This document shows, piece by piece, positions 34,616 through 46,279 of a stretch of 64,000 bases of DNA. The stretch comes from Fratercula arctica (taxonomy: Eukaryota; Chordata; Aves; Charadriiformes; Alcidae): positions 10,476,100-10,540,099 of the forward strand of contig CANTUZ010000025.1 in the NCBI GenBank assembly GCA_947846985.1, given 5' to 3'. The notes under the pieces were generated by a model, which worked only from the letters and a program-made list of their open reading frames with translations, ran no database searches and had not been told where the DNA came from. The position numbers and the translations under genes are program-made. Positions within the stretch are counted from its first letter, which is position 1; each line of letters opens with the position of its first letter.

Positions 34616-35731
34616 TGCGTGGCAAGGTTTTGGTAGCGGGGGGGCTACAGGGGGGGCTTCAGTGAGAAGCTGTGAGAAGCTTCCCCTATGTCCAATAGAG
34701 CCAATGCCAGCCGGCTCCAAGACGGACCCGCTGCTGGCCAAGGACGAGCCAGTCAGCGACGGTGGTAGCGCCTCTGTGATAACATATTTGAGAAGGGGGG
34801 AAAAAAACCCCTGCACAACTGCAGCTGGAGAGAGGAGTGAGAATACGTGAGAGAAAACAACTCTGCATATACCGAGGTCAGTGAAGAAGGAGGAGAAGGA
34901 GGTGCTCCAGGCACCAGAGTAGAGATTCCCCTACAGCCTGTGGTGAAGACCATGGCAACACAAGTTGTCCCCCTGCAGCCCATGGAGGTTAACGGTGGAG
35001 CAGATATCCACCTGCAGCCTGTGGAGGACCCCAAGTCAGAGCAGGTGGATGCCCGAAGGAGGCTGTGACCCCATGGGAACCCTGTGCTGAGGCAGGCTCC
35101 TGGCAGGACCTGTGGACCCATGGAGAGAGGATCCCACACTGGAGCAGGTTTGCTGGCAGGACTTGAGACCCCCCGTGGGGGACCCATGCTGGAGCAGTCT
35201 GTTCCTGAAGGACTGCACCCCGTCAAAGGGACCTATGCTGGAGCAGTTCATGAAGAACTGTAGCCCATGGGAAGGACTCACGTTGGAGAAGTTCATGGAG
35301 AACTGTCTCCCGTGGGCGGGACCCCACACTGGAGCAGGGGAAGAGTGTGAGGAGTCCTCCCCCTAAGGAGGAAGGAGCAGCAGAGACAATGTGTGATGAA
35401 CTGACTGCAACCCCCATTCCCCAACCCGCTGTGCCACTGGGTGGGGGGGGACAGAGAAAATCGGGAGTGAACTTGAGTCTGGGAAGAAGGGAGGGATGGG
35501 ATGTTTTATGATTTGGTTTTATTTCTCATTACCCTACTGATTTGATTGGCAATAAATTAAGTTAATTTCCCCAAGTCGAGTCTTTTTTGCCCATGACGGT
35601 AATTGGTGAATGATCTCTCCCTGTCCTTATCTCGACCCACGAGCTTTTCATTATATTTTCCAGCTGAGGAGGGGGAGTGACAGAGCGGCTTTGGTGGGCA
35701 CCTGGCATCCAGCCAGGGTCAACTCACCACA
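34616..35731 (+). mobile_element. R2 long LTR, copy 2 (solo)
   Basis: From TGCGTGGCAAGG to CTCACCACA, about 1.1 kb, colinear with copy 1 but with fewer minisatellite units. AATAAA lies near 35551. It sits inside a minus-strand CR1. I see no clear target duplication. Confidence 0.75.
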
Positions 35732-36645
35732 ATTATCAGTGCCCTCCTCCTCACACCCTTTTCCCTTACTGGCGCGATTGAGGAGAACACCCCTTGGGCC
35801 CCCATGTCCCTGACTACCACCCCCCGGAGAGCACTTTTGATACTCTCCAGGGTCCCCCAGAAATATCTTTGGTGTCCACATGGAAGAACAGCATGGGGTA
35901 CCAGTCAGAGGGTCAGACAAACCTCAGCAGTCTCTCCGCAACATCCTGGATCCAGGCACCTGTCAGGTAGCAAACCTCTCTAGAGGTTAGGTCAGGTCAG
36001 GTCAGCAGATGGGTGCCTCTGTGCCCCGCAGCAGGGAGTCACCCGTTACTATCATTCGACACTTCTTTCTGGTGGTCTTGCATGGTTTAGAGTCAGGTGG
36101 CCCAGATCCTTTGCTTGAAGGCACATCTGACTCCTCTTCAACTTTGAAGGGGGCTAAACTCTTTTGTTGTTGTAAGCTCTTAAGTGGGGCAGGAACTTTC
36201 CTCTTGGTGTCAGAAGTCACCAGCTTCCAATCTTCTTATTCCCCAGATGTTGTACTTACTGTTATACTAGGGCTGGACACTGCCTCCATCTCTACTGCAG
36301 TTGGGGTCTGGGGCTCTTCGAGCTGTTGTGTCTCTGAAGAACAGAGCTGTTGTGTCTCCCTTTCATCTTCTCTGAGGCTGCACAGTCTACTTGCTTCCTC
36401 CCATAACTCCTCCACTTGGCAACATAGCTCCTCCAAGACAGCATACCTCCTACGGGAAAGAAGGCCATCTCTCCCAGCATCATTGAGAGGCCCACTCCCT
36501 GTAGCCTGTGACTTGGAGGGCTGCATCCACCATCTGAAGCTCTGTCTGGGTCAAAGCCTCTGCCCTGGCAGGGGCAGCTGCTCCAACACCTGCTGGGGAA
36601 ACTGCCCTGTGGTGTGTCACCACCATACCTGAGAATGTTTACATT
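35732..36645 (-). mobile_element. CR1 LINE, ORF1 region with esterase motif
   Basis: The minus strand encodes a GDSLLRGTEAPIC motif (near 36005-36050), typical of the esterase-like domain of CR1 ORF1, after a charged N-terminal part with a Glu/Gln-rich segment (36240-36526). The frame is broken. It joins the CR1 at 33290-34615 once the R2 LTR is discounted. Confidence 0.7.
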
Positions 36646-36725
36646 GGTTTGAATTCAGCTGATGCCCCTTGTTTTGTGCCCTTCTGCACAAACTGATGCA
36701 TCTGTTGGTTGCCTCTGTTGCAAAC

Positions 36726-36879
36726 TTATAGAATCATAGAATCATAGAATGGTTTGGGTTGGAAGGGACCTTAAAGATCATCTAGTTCCAACCCCCCTGC
36801 CATGGGCAGGGACACCTCCCACTAGACCAGGTTGCTCAAAGCCCCATCCAGCCTGGCCTTGAGCACTTCCAGGGATGGG
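36726..36879 (-). mobile_element. CR1 3' end, left of the class I provirus
   Basis: AATCATAG octamers, then the minus-strand CR1 3' UTR (GGTTTGGGTTGGAAGGGACC theme), cut at 36880 by the provirus. The CR1 continues beyond 43534. Confidence 0.85.
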
Positions 36880-37402
36880 TGTGAGAAACGCTCCTTATCC
36901 AATAACCACGGCTCAGGCAGTGATCGCTACGAAGCACATTTTATTTAAACATTCTTGCAAGAACGGGTGACCTAGCAGGTAGGCACACCTGAGTTCCCAA
37001 AATAACTTCTTTTTATTTCCTATCCCTGGCCGAAATTTCCCTCCCCTGTTTCCCCATTGGCTAGGTACTCCAGGGTTTACAGCCTATCCGATTCGCCTAA
37101 AACTACTTCCGTTCGCTCCGCCTCTGTTTACTTCTCCCCATCACCCCTCCTAAACCCCTTACTTCACCTGTTTATTTCTTCCCTTTTTGGGTATTATTGC
37201 CCACGGTAGCTGGTCTCAGTTAAACATTCATCCTCCCGTTAAACTACCGATCCAGCATAGACTGGTTTCTCCTTTGTCTAAGGGATGAGCATTCTTGCAT
37301 GTCTCTTGATCAGCCTTTGTGTTGTTAATCATTCTCTAGCTACATCATTGCAGACTGCCCAAGTTGTTCCTCTGCATAAACAATACTTAGATTTTTCTTA
37401 CA
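36880..37402 (-). repeat. Class I provirus 3' LTR
   Basis: 523 bp, TG...CA on the minus strand (TGTAAGAAAAATC at 37402 to GTTTCTCACA at 36880). AATAAA on the minus strand lies near 36935-36945. Confidence 0.9.
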
Positions 37403-37420
37403 ATCCCTCCCCTTTCATTT
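37403..37420 (-). promoter_or_regulatory. Polypurine tract of class I provirus
   Basis: On the minus strand AAATGAAAGGGGAGGGAT lies immediately before the 3' LTR TG; it is the expected plus-strand primer site. Confidence 0.85.
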
Positions 37421-37566
37421 TCTAAGTTTATTGCTTTTTGCACTTATCAGGGTATAGTCCCATAAGAAGCTTCTAAGTTTGCAAGCATCAATTCACATTC
37501 GTCTTCCTCGTTCTTTTCCTCAAGTTGAAACATTTTCCCAGGGTATGGGGGAGGGTCTACTTCCAT

Positions 37567-39432
37567 TCATTTCATTAGGGCAGTTTTAATTAATCGCTGA
37601 ACTAATCCTCGCACACAGGGAATGATACAAGATCCTACAGCCACTAAAACTCCTGCTACTATTATAAGAGAAGTCAATATTGATACCACCATACCTTTCC
37701 ATTTTCCAAACCAGGAATCCAGCCAACCTGTCAGTGAGGTGTCTATTCCAGAGTTCTCAGCTAACTCATCAGCTAGAGTGGTGAGCCCCTGAAGGGCTTT
37801 AGTTATAGTACCATCTGGACCTGTATTGTTTGGGATAAAGGTACAGCACCGATTTCCTAACATTACACACACACCTCCCTTCTCCACTAAGATAATGTTC
37901 AGGGCGATCCTATTCTCCCATGCCATTCGGCTGGTTGCATCCAATTGTTCCGCTACTCCTTTTAATGCATCTCTGGTATAATTAATAAACCTCTGTTGGT
38001 TATAGTAAATATAATTTATCCAATCTACATTTTTGTTTATAGTTACCCACCAGAAAAAGACAAATTCGAATCCTGCTCCTATCTGATTCCTTGCTTTGTG
38101 TTCATCTGGGACTCCTCTAGGGACTCCAATGGGATCTCTATATATCTGTTCATCAAAGGATACACCTAAACTTCTTCTTACTCTATTACCTGAGCTCAGG
38201 GATCCTGTTCCTTTTTCAAATGCTAGGGTGAATGGTATTGCCAATTGTACTATTCCACATGTACCTTTCCAGTTAGCCGGCAACACAGATCGCAAGGTCT
38301 TCCCTCCACAATACCACCAGAGATCCGCCCGAGGCACTCGTATCGCTGAGTAGTTTCCTCTTACAGCCTTGGTCACATTCAGAGTTTCAGTGCATAGGGT
38401 AAATTCCCCCACAGGTTTGGTAGCATTCACACCCTGCTGTGAGAGGCACGCTGTATGGTTACCAATTGCTGTGGAAAACACTGGTGGCACTTTAACATCT
38501 CTAGATTCCAAGGCAGGAAACAGTAAGGAAAGTGAATGACAAGTCTCATTTCCCCAGGCGGTCTTTTCTTGGTATAATGCTATCATACACCACATCCCTA
38601 TGGAATCTTTCGTCCACCCTAAGGGAAAAGGGATGATCTGTGCTGTGGGCCTTCCCAAGGCACAAGCATAGCAATTTCTTTGGTTGAAACTATTAGCGGT
38701 ATATTTTACCCATGCTACCCAAGCATTTGTGTCTCCATATCCTGTTTCTATTTCAAAAGTTTGCTTCAAATCCTCAATTTCCTTAATTGTTACTACCTTT
38801 GTGTCATTTTGTGGTTTCCATTTTTCCACTATAGGAAGATCAGTGGTCCCACTTCTTTCTTTACTATAGTTTTGTTCTTGCTTCCACACTACTATCTTGA
38901 ATCTACCCACGGGGTCTCATCCACTAACATCTGCTCCTAATCCATAAGTTCGGTTCACTAATGAATCAACTCCTGTTACGGTAATTATCAAAGGGTTACA
39001 ATGTAGGTTCTGGCATCCAGGCGGGGTTTGACCTTTTTAAAAACTAATTTTCATTTTTAATGGTACCCAGGATGGGGATATCCCTTCCATGCTAACAGTC
39101 CACCCACCGTACTGAGTTGTCCACCAAACACCACCCCACGAGGGACAAGGTGGTGCTCTACTGTACCCTTCCCCATTTCCCAGTTGAGGCTCTGGGCACA
39201 GATACCTGTTTTCACCACTTAACTGTCTCTGAGCTTCTAAGTCTCCGCAGTTCAGTACCTGACATGCATCAAGCTGTATAGTCTGCGGGGTATTTCCTTC
39301 GGTCACATTCAATATCAGTTTTACCGGATATTGCGGATGGATAGCTTGATTTCCTGGTAACAGGCAAATTACCACCACTGTCGCCAATACTGCGACTAGC
39401 TGACTTCTTTCCTTTACCATTCTCAACAGCAT
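37567..39432 (-). pseudogene. env: Gamma-type env (one frameshift, one stop)
   Basis: Surface and transmembrane envelope gene. 39432-39037 holds a signal-peptide-like hydrophobic start and the SU N-terminus. A frameshift in an A/T run near 39040 and a TGA at 38917-38919 break the frame. The main open part (38910-37567, 447 codons) has a CXXC motif (CYAC, residues 80-83), a basic cleavage site RVRR (243-246), a hydrophobic segment near 279-291, a CX6CC motif (348-356) preceded by the region where class I envs carry an immunosuppressive-type segment, and a membrane span at about 407-433. Length is typical of the family. It lies 164 bp before the LTR. No product is expected without repair. Confidence 0.85.
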
Positions 39433-39452
39433 ACAATGACAGAGTCAACTTC

Positions 39453-42120
39453 TCAACTGTCCACTGGCTGCTGCTTCTTCAATGTGAGGCGCAGTGGATG
39501 GTCAGTGGGATATATGTTCCACTGTTCAGTTGTAGGTGGGGGATCCACTGGTCCTTTGAGTCGAGTGTAGTGAGTCCAACCTTTTTCCGCTGTCCTTACT
39601 GCCATCTCAGTAGTGAGGAGTACTTGGAATGGTCCTTCCCACTCCGGTTGGAGCTTACTCTCCTTCCAGGATTTGACTAGTACCCAGTCCCCTGGTTTAT
39701 ATGGATGGACGACAAATTCCAACGGCGGAGTTTGAGCAAGAAGGCCTTTAGCTCTGAGGAAAGAGAGAGAAGAAGACAGCCCCAGTATATATTTCTTAAG
39801 GAACATGTCTTTGGTTTCAAATGTGGGCACACCTTCCCTACCTCCAGTGTAAGATAGTCCAAAAAGCATTTCATAAGGCGAGAGACCAGTATCCTTTCTA
39901 GGGGAGGTCCGGATTCTCAATAGTGCTATTGGTAAACTCTTGATCCATGGCAATTTTGTCTCAAGAACTAATTTAGATAGTTGCCTCTTAATGGTTTGAT
40001 TCATTCTTTCAACCTTTCCAGATGATGGGGGGGTGCCAGGGAGTGTGATAATCCCATGTTATCCCTAAACTTTCCATCACTCCCTGTAGCACTTTGGAGG
40101 TAAAATGGCTTCCTTGATCTGAATCCACATTTTCCACTATTCCATACCTAGGAATTATTTGCTCTAGCATTACTCTTATCACTCTTGCAGTTGTTGCTGA
40201 GACTAAAGGGTAAGCTTCCACCCATCCAGTAAGGTGATCTACTAGGACTAAGAGGTACCTAAACCTGCCTATCGGTGGTAGTTCAGTAAAATCGACTTGT
40301 ATACTTTGAAATGGCCTTAACCCCGGTTCCCGTCCTCCTGGGGGTTGTTTTCTAAGGGTCTTCTTATTTATTTTCTTACAAATAATACACCTTTTGCAGA
40401 TTTGCTTTGCTACCGTATAAATGCCGAAACATCCATATTTCCGCAAAACTATATCACACATTGCTTGCGTTCCCCAATGGCTTCCCTGATGTAACACTGC
40501 CATTATTTCTCTCATAGTTTGTTTGTTAACCATTTCCCTTCCATCAGGCAGAATCCATTTACCATCTTTCTCCACTGCCCCTGCTTCTGTCATTGCTTCT
40601 TTATCTTTTTCCGTGAATATCAACGGGGTCGTTACTGTCGGTACTTGAGGAACAAGATTATAAATCTTAATTGTCTCCTGCCCTAAGGCCACCTCTTTTG
40701 CCACTTTGTCCGCTAATCTATTTCCCCTTGCGGTAATTGAATTGCCTCTCTGGTGGCCTTTAACATGTACAACTGCTATTTCACTTGGTATTAGTATATT
40801 TGCTAACACCTGTTTTATAAGTTCTTCATGTACAAGTTCTTTCCCTTTGCTATTTATTAGTCCTCGTTCTTCCCAAATTTTACCAAAGGTATGCACTACC
40901 CCAAAGGCATAACGAGAGTCTATATATGTTGTTCCTTCCCCTTCTCCAATTAATTTTAGTGCCTGGTTTAAGGCATACATCTCACACGTTTGAGCAGACC
41001 ATGCACTAGGCAATTTCTCAGATGCTTTTACTTGTTGGCTCACTCCATCCGCCACTGCACATCCATTACACCTCTTTCCTTCTATCACTCTTGAAGAACC
41101 GTCTACAAACAAATGAAGACCCCCAGATAGGGGTTCTTCCCTTAAGTCATGTCGTATCTTAGTCTGGTACTCAATTACATCTAAGCATTCGTGTGTAAGT
41201 TCTTCATCCTTTGCCTCTACTTTTCCTTTCCACAAAAAGCTCACTGGGTTAAGGCAAGAGCTGGTAGTTAAAATAAAATCATCCTTTTCAATTAAAATTG
41301 CTTCATACTTCAGTATTCTCGAATCTGTTAGCCATTTTCCCACAGTTTGGGCTAAAATGGTTTTGACTTGGTGGGGGGTGCTAACTTCTATCATTCCCCT
41401 GAAGGTAAGCTTCCTGCTTTCTTCTACTAATAAAGCAGTTGCAGCCACTGCCTGCGCACATTCAGGCCGTCCTCGAGAAACTGGGTCTAGGAGCTTTGAC
41501 AAATATGCTACTGGCTGTCGTTTATCCCCCCACTCTTGAGTTAATATTCCTAACGCAGCCCCTTTGTCTACAGTTACAAATAGTTGAAAAGGTTTCTCCA
41601 AAGAAGGTAAGGCTAAAACTGGAGCTCTAATTAGGCTCTGTTTTAAATCTTCCACTAAATTCTTCTCTTCTTCTGTCCAAACCAATACATTCGGTTCTTC
41701 AGCTAACAGTTTGGAACATAGTCCTTTAGTCTTTTGAGCATACCCCTCTATCCACAGTCTACAGTACCCAGTCAGCCCCCAAAATTTTCTCAGTTCCCTC
41801 TTGGTCTCTGGCAGAGGTAAGTCTACTATTCCTTTGATCCTTTCAGGATTTATTTTTCGACTCCCTTCACTGACTAGATGTCCCAAGTACTTCACTTCTG
41901 TTTCCACATATTGCAATTTCGTTTTTGAGACCCTCAAACCTTGCTGGCCCAAAAAGTTCAACAACTCATTCGTGGCTTCTTTTGCCTTGCCTTCTTCCTC
42001 TCCGGACACCAATAAGTCATCCACATACTGAAGCAGGACTACTCCCGATGGAGGTTTGAATTGTTCAAGCACTTGTTCTAACACTTGCCCAAACAAATTA
42101 GGGGATTCTGTAAATCCCAC
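39453..42120 (-). pseudogene. pol: Class I pol: RT C-terminal part, RNase H, integrase (frameshift)
   Basis: The open part 42120-40009 starts inside RT just before YVDDLLV, then the connection, RNase H (LFVDGSS; TYIDSRYAF; VKGHQRG), the integrase zinc motif (HQGSH...CKRCIIC) and core (VDFTEL; DSDQGSHF). A G-run frameshift near 40020-40030 separates the last catalytic Glu region and the integrase C-terminal domain, which continues open in 40004-39453. Protease and the first half of RT are deleted. At 42121 the frame joins gag-derived sequence. Confidence 0.9.
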
Positions 42121-42891
42121 AATAATAACACCCTACCAGTGAACCTCGAGCTGCTGGTAGGAGTGGTCGGGGCAGTCCTCTTCCCCGTCCTTCTCCCCTG
42201 TTATTCACCCCTCTTCCTCACCCCCAAGTAACAGTCTAAGGGGTCCCACTTAGGGGATTCAACTTCTTTCTCAGTTGAAACATCACCGACGGTCTGGGCT
42301 GGGAACATATAAAATGGATTTGGGCATCCCCGAATCCTGAATCTATTCATCTTGACACAGCAAAAAGCATATTCACTCTCCTCTAATGAGGGTGGCTCCT
42401 TATTATTCACATACATGTTTAAAGTCTGACAGACCAAATCCTCATCAGACCCAAATTTGGGCCAAAATACACTAGGAGGTCTTATGGGTTCTTTGGTCCA
42501 AACAAATTCAAATGCAAATGCAAATGTGTCCCCCCGGGACACCCTGAAGATCCCCCATGACGGGACACGGGCCCCCCAGGGATGTCCCCAGGACCCACCC
42601 CAGGACACCCCTGGGATCCTCTAAGACAGACACAGTACCCCCTAGGACACCCCTGGGACCTCCTGGGATGTCCATGGGCCCCCCCCCCCCGGCCGCCCCC
42701 GGCCTCCCCCGGGATGCAGTGTGAACAAAACAACAATAATGTATCATTTTCTTTTTATCTTTATCTCTTGTACAAGAAGAACCATTCCAAAACCTCAACA
42801 TTCTCCCTAAAGGATTGTCTGGGGGAATGTTCCCGGGGTCTTTCTTATTATCCCCTTTCTCACCCCTTGGCCTAGAATTCTTATTTCCCAT
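42121..42891 (-). pseudogene. gag: Class I gag remnant (matrix start, nucleocapsid finger start)
   Basis: Starts at 42891 with MGNKNS, a myristoylation-type matrix start. The matrix frame is interrupted by a GC-rich tandem insertion (42530-42720) and resumes with WTKEPIRPPS and VFWPKFGSDEDLVC, ending at a stop near 42201. Downstream, about 42122-42145 reads VGCYYCG, the first half of a CCHC knuckle, fused directly to RT sequence. Capsid, most of nucleocapsid, protease and half of RT are therefore missing in at least two deletions. Confidence 0.8.
42530..42720 (-). repeat. GC-rich tandem repeat inside gag matrix
   Basis: Units of roughly 30-60 bp built on GGACACCCCTGGGACC / GGGATGTCC themes on the plus strand, with a run of 12 C at about 42670-42681. 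It sits between two matrix segments that belong together in related gag genes. Confidence 0.75.
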
Positions 42892-43295
42892 TCTAAGCAG
42901 AGACTTTTCTTACACCTCTTCCTTTCACTTTGTCCTGCTCCGGCTGCACCCGTCACGGGACTACAGAACCGCAGATCCGGACTCCGCACTCACTTCATAC
43001 CACAGTACGTCTCAGTCACTCACACACATCAAGTCTCTTAGAATGTCCCCGACCGCCAAGGTAATACTCAGACAATCTAACTTTCTTACCTTGGTCCGTG
43101 CACAGAGTTGCCTGGTTGTACTCTCTCTGCCTACTTTGCCTCCTTGTGGTTCGTATGGTCTGCCACTTAACAAGTCTCGGGATCCTGGTCGATTCCCTTC
43201 GGAGCTCCAGGCGATGATGCACAAGACCGTTGAAATCAACGGGACATGTCTTCCCATCCTTTGGCGACAAGGATCCCCGGAGGGGATGACTTCGG

Positions 43296-43313
43296 ATCCC
43301 GGACGAGCCCACA
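43296..43313 (-). promoter_or_regulatory. Primer binding site, tRNA-Pro type (one mismatch)
   Basis: The minus strand reads TGTGGGCTCGTCCGGGAT, one difference from the tRNA-Pro site of gammaretroviruses. It lies 3 nt after the LTR end. Confidence 0.85.
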
Positions 43314-43316
43314 AAT

Positions 43317-43534
43317 TGTGAGAAATGCTCCTTATCCAATAACCACGGCTCAGGCAGTGATCGCTACGAAGCACATTTTATTTAAACATTCTTGCAAGAA
43401 CGGGTGACCTAGCAGGTAGGCACACCTGAGTTCCCAAAATAACTTCTTTTTATTTCCTATCCCTGGCCGAAATTTCCCTCCCCTGTTTCCCCGTTGGCTA
43501 GGTACTCCAGGGTTTACAGCCTATCCGATTCGCC
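43317..43534 (-). repeat. Class I provirus 5' LTR, truncated
   Basis: Only the R/U5-proximal 218 bp remain, matching 36880-37097 except for two substitutions. U3 is replaced by CR1 sequence at 43535. Confidence 0.85.
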
Positions 43535-45385
43535 CCAACTCTCTCAGCCTGTCCTCATAGCATAGGTGCTCCAGCCCTCTGAGCATTTTTGTGGCCCTCC
43601 TCTGGACCCATTCCAACAGGTCCATGTCCTTCTTATGCTGAGGACTCCAGAGCTGGATGCAGTACTCCAGGTGGGGTCTCACGAGAGCAGAGTAGAGGGG
43701 CAGAATCACCTCCCTCGACCTGCTGGCCGTGCTTCTTTTGATGCAGCCCAGGATGCGGTTGGCTTTCTGGGCTGCAAGCGCACATTGCCTGCTTATGTTG
43801 AGCTTCTCATCCACCAACACCCCCAAGTCCTTCTTAGGCTGCTCTTAATCCATTCTCCGCCCAGTCTATATTTGTGCCTGGGATTGCCCTGAGCCATGTG
43901 CAGGACCTTGCACTTTGCCTGGTTGAACTTCCTGAGGTTTGCACAGGCCCACCTCTCAAGCCTGTCGAGGTCCCTCTGGATGGCATCCCTTCGCTCCAGT
44001 GTGTTGACTGCACCACACAGCTTGGTATCATCAGCAAACTTGCTGAGGGTGCACTCAATCCTACTGCCCATGTCCTCAAGAAAGATGTTAAATAATACTG
44101 GACCCAGTACCAACCCCTGAGGAATGCCACTCATCACTGATCACCACTTGGACATCGAGCCATTAACTGCAATTCTTTTGAGCGTGACCATCCAGACAAT
44201 TCCTTATCTACCAAATGGTCCATCCATCAAGTCCATGTCTCTCCAATTTAGAGACAAGGATGTCTTGTAAGACAGTATCAAATGCTTTGCACAAGTCCAG
44301 GTAGATGATGTCTGTTGCTCTCCCCTTATCCACCAATGTTGTAACACCATCATAGAAGGCCATCAAATTTGTCAGGCACGATTTGCCCTTAGTGAAGCCA
44401 TGTTGGCTGTCACCAATCACCTCCTTATTTTCCATGTGCCTTAGCATGGTTTCCAGGAGGATTTGCTCCATGATCTTGCCATGCACAGAGGTGAGATTGA
44501 CTGGCCTGTAGTTCCCCGGGTCTTCCTTTTTTTCCTTTTTAAAAATGGGGGTTATGTTTCCCCTTTTCCAGTCAGTGGGAACTTCCCCAGACTGCCACAA
44601 CTTCTCAAATATGATGGATAGTGGCTTGGCAACTTCATCTGCCAGTTCCCTCAGGACTCCTCAGTGGGCGTTACCTCATTCTACCAGTCCCTGCCTTTGC
44701 CTTCTGCAACTTGGGTGGTGTGGCTAGAGCCCTTGCCTCTGAAGACTGAGACAAAAAAGTCATTGAGTATCTCAGCCTTCTCCATATGCCAAGTGACCAG
44801 GTCTCCTGTTTCCTTCTGGAGAGGGCCCACATTTTCCCTAGTGTTCCTTTTATCAGTGATGCACCTGTAGAAACTTTTCTTGTTGCCCTTGATGTTCTTT
44901 GCCAGATTTAAGTCTATCAGGGCTTTAGCTTTTCTAACCTGATCCCTGGCTGCTCAGACAATTTCTCTGTATTCCTCCCAGGCTACCTCTCCTTGCTTCC
45001 ACCCTCTGTAGGCTTCCTTTTTCTGTTTGAGATTGTCCATGAGCTCCTTGTTCATCCATGCAGACCTCCTGGTGGTTTTGCCCAACTTACTCTTTGTTGG
45101 GATGCTTCGCTCCTGAGCTTGGAGGAGGTGATTCTTGAATATTAACCAGGTTTCTTGGGCCCCTCTTCCCTCCAGGGCTTTATCCCACAGTACTCTACCA
45201 AGCAGATCCCTCAAGAGGCAAAAGTCTCCTCTCCTGAAGTCCATGGTAGCGAGCTTACTGTGCACCCTCCTCACCACCCTAAGGATCTTGAACTCCACCA
45301 TTTCATGGCCACTGCAGCCAAGACTGTCCTTGAGCTTTGCATTCCCCACCAGCCCTTCCATGTTGATGAGAACGAGGTCCAGCAC
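43535..45385 (-). mobile_element. CR1 LINE, RT and EN-RT linker part
   Basis: Minus-strand CR1 continuing the copy at 36726. It contains the RT C-terminus ([21 protein letters not shown]), the active-site region ([21 protein letters not shown]), the RT start and linker ([32 protein letters not shown]). Several stops. Its 5' end is at about 45385. Confidence 0.85.
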
Positions 45386-45520
45386 AGAATCACAGAATGT
45401 GTTGGGTTGGAAGGGACATTTAAAAGTCATCTAGTCCAACCCCCCTGCAGTAAACAGGGACATCTTTAACTAGATCAGATTGCTCAGAGCCTCATCAAGC
45501 CTGGCCTTGAATGTCTCTGA
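45386..45520 (-). mobile_element. CR1 3' end fragment
   Basis: A second minus-strand CR1 tail (AGAATCACAGAATGTGTTGGG theme) of about 135 bp that ends exactly at the primer site of the next LTR. Confidence 0.75.
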
Positions 45521-45538
45521 GCCCCATGTTGGGCACCA
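45521..45538 (-). promoter_or_regulatory. Primer binding site, tRNA-Lys1,2-like, decayed
   Basis: The minus strand reads TGGTGCCCAACATGGGGC, two changes from the ERVL copy D primer site. It lies 7 nt from the end of the LTR at 45546. Confidence 0.8.
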
Positions 45539-45545
45539 ATAAATC

Positions 45546-46279
45546 TGTCGTGGTTTTGGCCGAATTGGCCAATGACTGGTGACAGATGCTCTCCCCCCAC
45601 CTCTCGCATATGGAGAGGAGGAGGAGAGATAAAGAGATTTACGAGTTTAGAAGGAACTAAACTACTTCAATGAAATATTAATAATAAAATAAAAAGGAAA
45701 TAATGAAATAGACACAATATATACAAAACCGTATTGAGCTCCCAGGATGACGTCACCGGCAGGCACTGGGAAAGTCACAGAATGGACTCAGTGACAGGTG
45801 GGAACTGGATTCCACAGCTGGAGTCAGGAACCCACGGATCGGGATCAAAGGCAGATGGACAGACAGGGTCCTCCTTAGACGTCAGCCATTGAAGAAAGAG
45901 AGCTGACCCTTTGATCCCTCAGCTTTTATACTGAGCATGGGGTAGATGGGATGGAATACCCCTGTTGTTCAATTTTGGGTCACCTGTCCTGTCCCCTCCT
46001 CCCTGCAGGTGGGACCCCTCTACACTTTTCTGCTTCCAACCCTCCAGTGGAGCAAATAATAAAGTGAGCTGGCCTTGGTCGTTATAGCAATAAGTATAAG
46101 CAAGAGCCTCTTCTCTGCATACCATTCCTTGGCATGAACTATAAACATAGGTCTTCTTACTCTGAGAACAAACAGTTTTCTGCACAATATGCCGTTAATT
46201 TCAGAGAGCTAGAAGCGGCCTAGCTGCAAAGTAAAATAATTGAACAAAAATTGGTTCTGTTTTACCTCAAACCAGGACA
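45546..46279 (-). mobile_element. L3-family LTR (5' LTR with primer site)
   Basis: 734-bp minus-strand LTR from TGTCCTGGTTTGAGG to AACCACGACA. It is a 5' LTR because a primer site follows, but its internal region is gone and CR1 sequence follows instead. On the other side it cuts into the ERVL pol remnant F. A shorter copy lies at 5252-5683. Confidence 0.8.

Larger units (their letters stand above)
36880..43534 (-). mobile_element. Class I (gammaretrovirus-like) ERV provirus
   Basis: Minus-strand order: truncated 5' LTR, tRNA-Pro-type primer site, gag remnant, pol with a large 5' deletion, env, polypurine tract, complete 3' LTR. The overlapping 218 bp of the two LTRs differ at two positions, so the copy is young. 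It is defective in gag, pol and env. It lies within a minus-strand CR1, and some CR1 sequence and the 5' LTR U3 are missing at the high-coordinate edge. Confidence 0.9.

Noticed and set aside
36009..36632. 207-codon plus-strand frame
   Set aside because: Lies opposite the CR1 ORF1 segment with the GDSLLRGTE motif on the minus strand.
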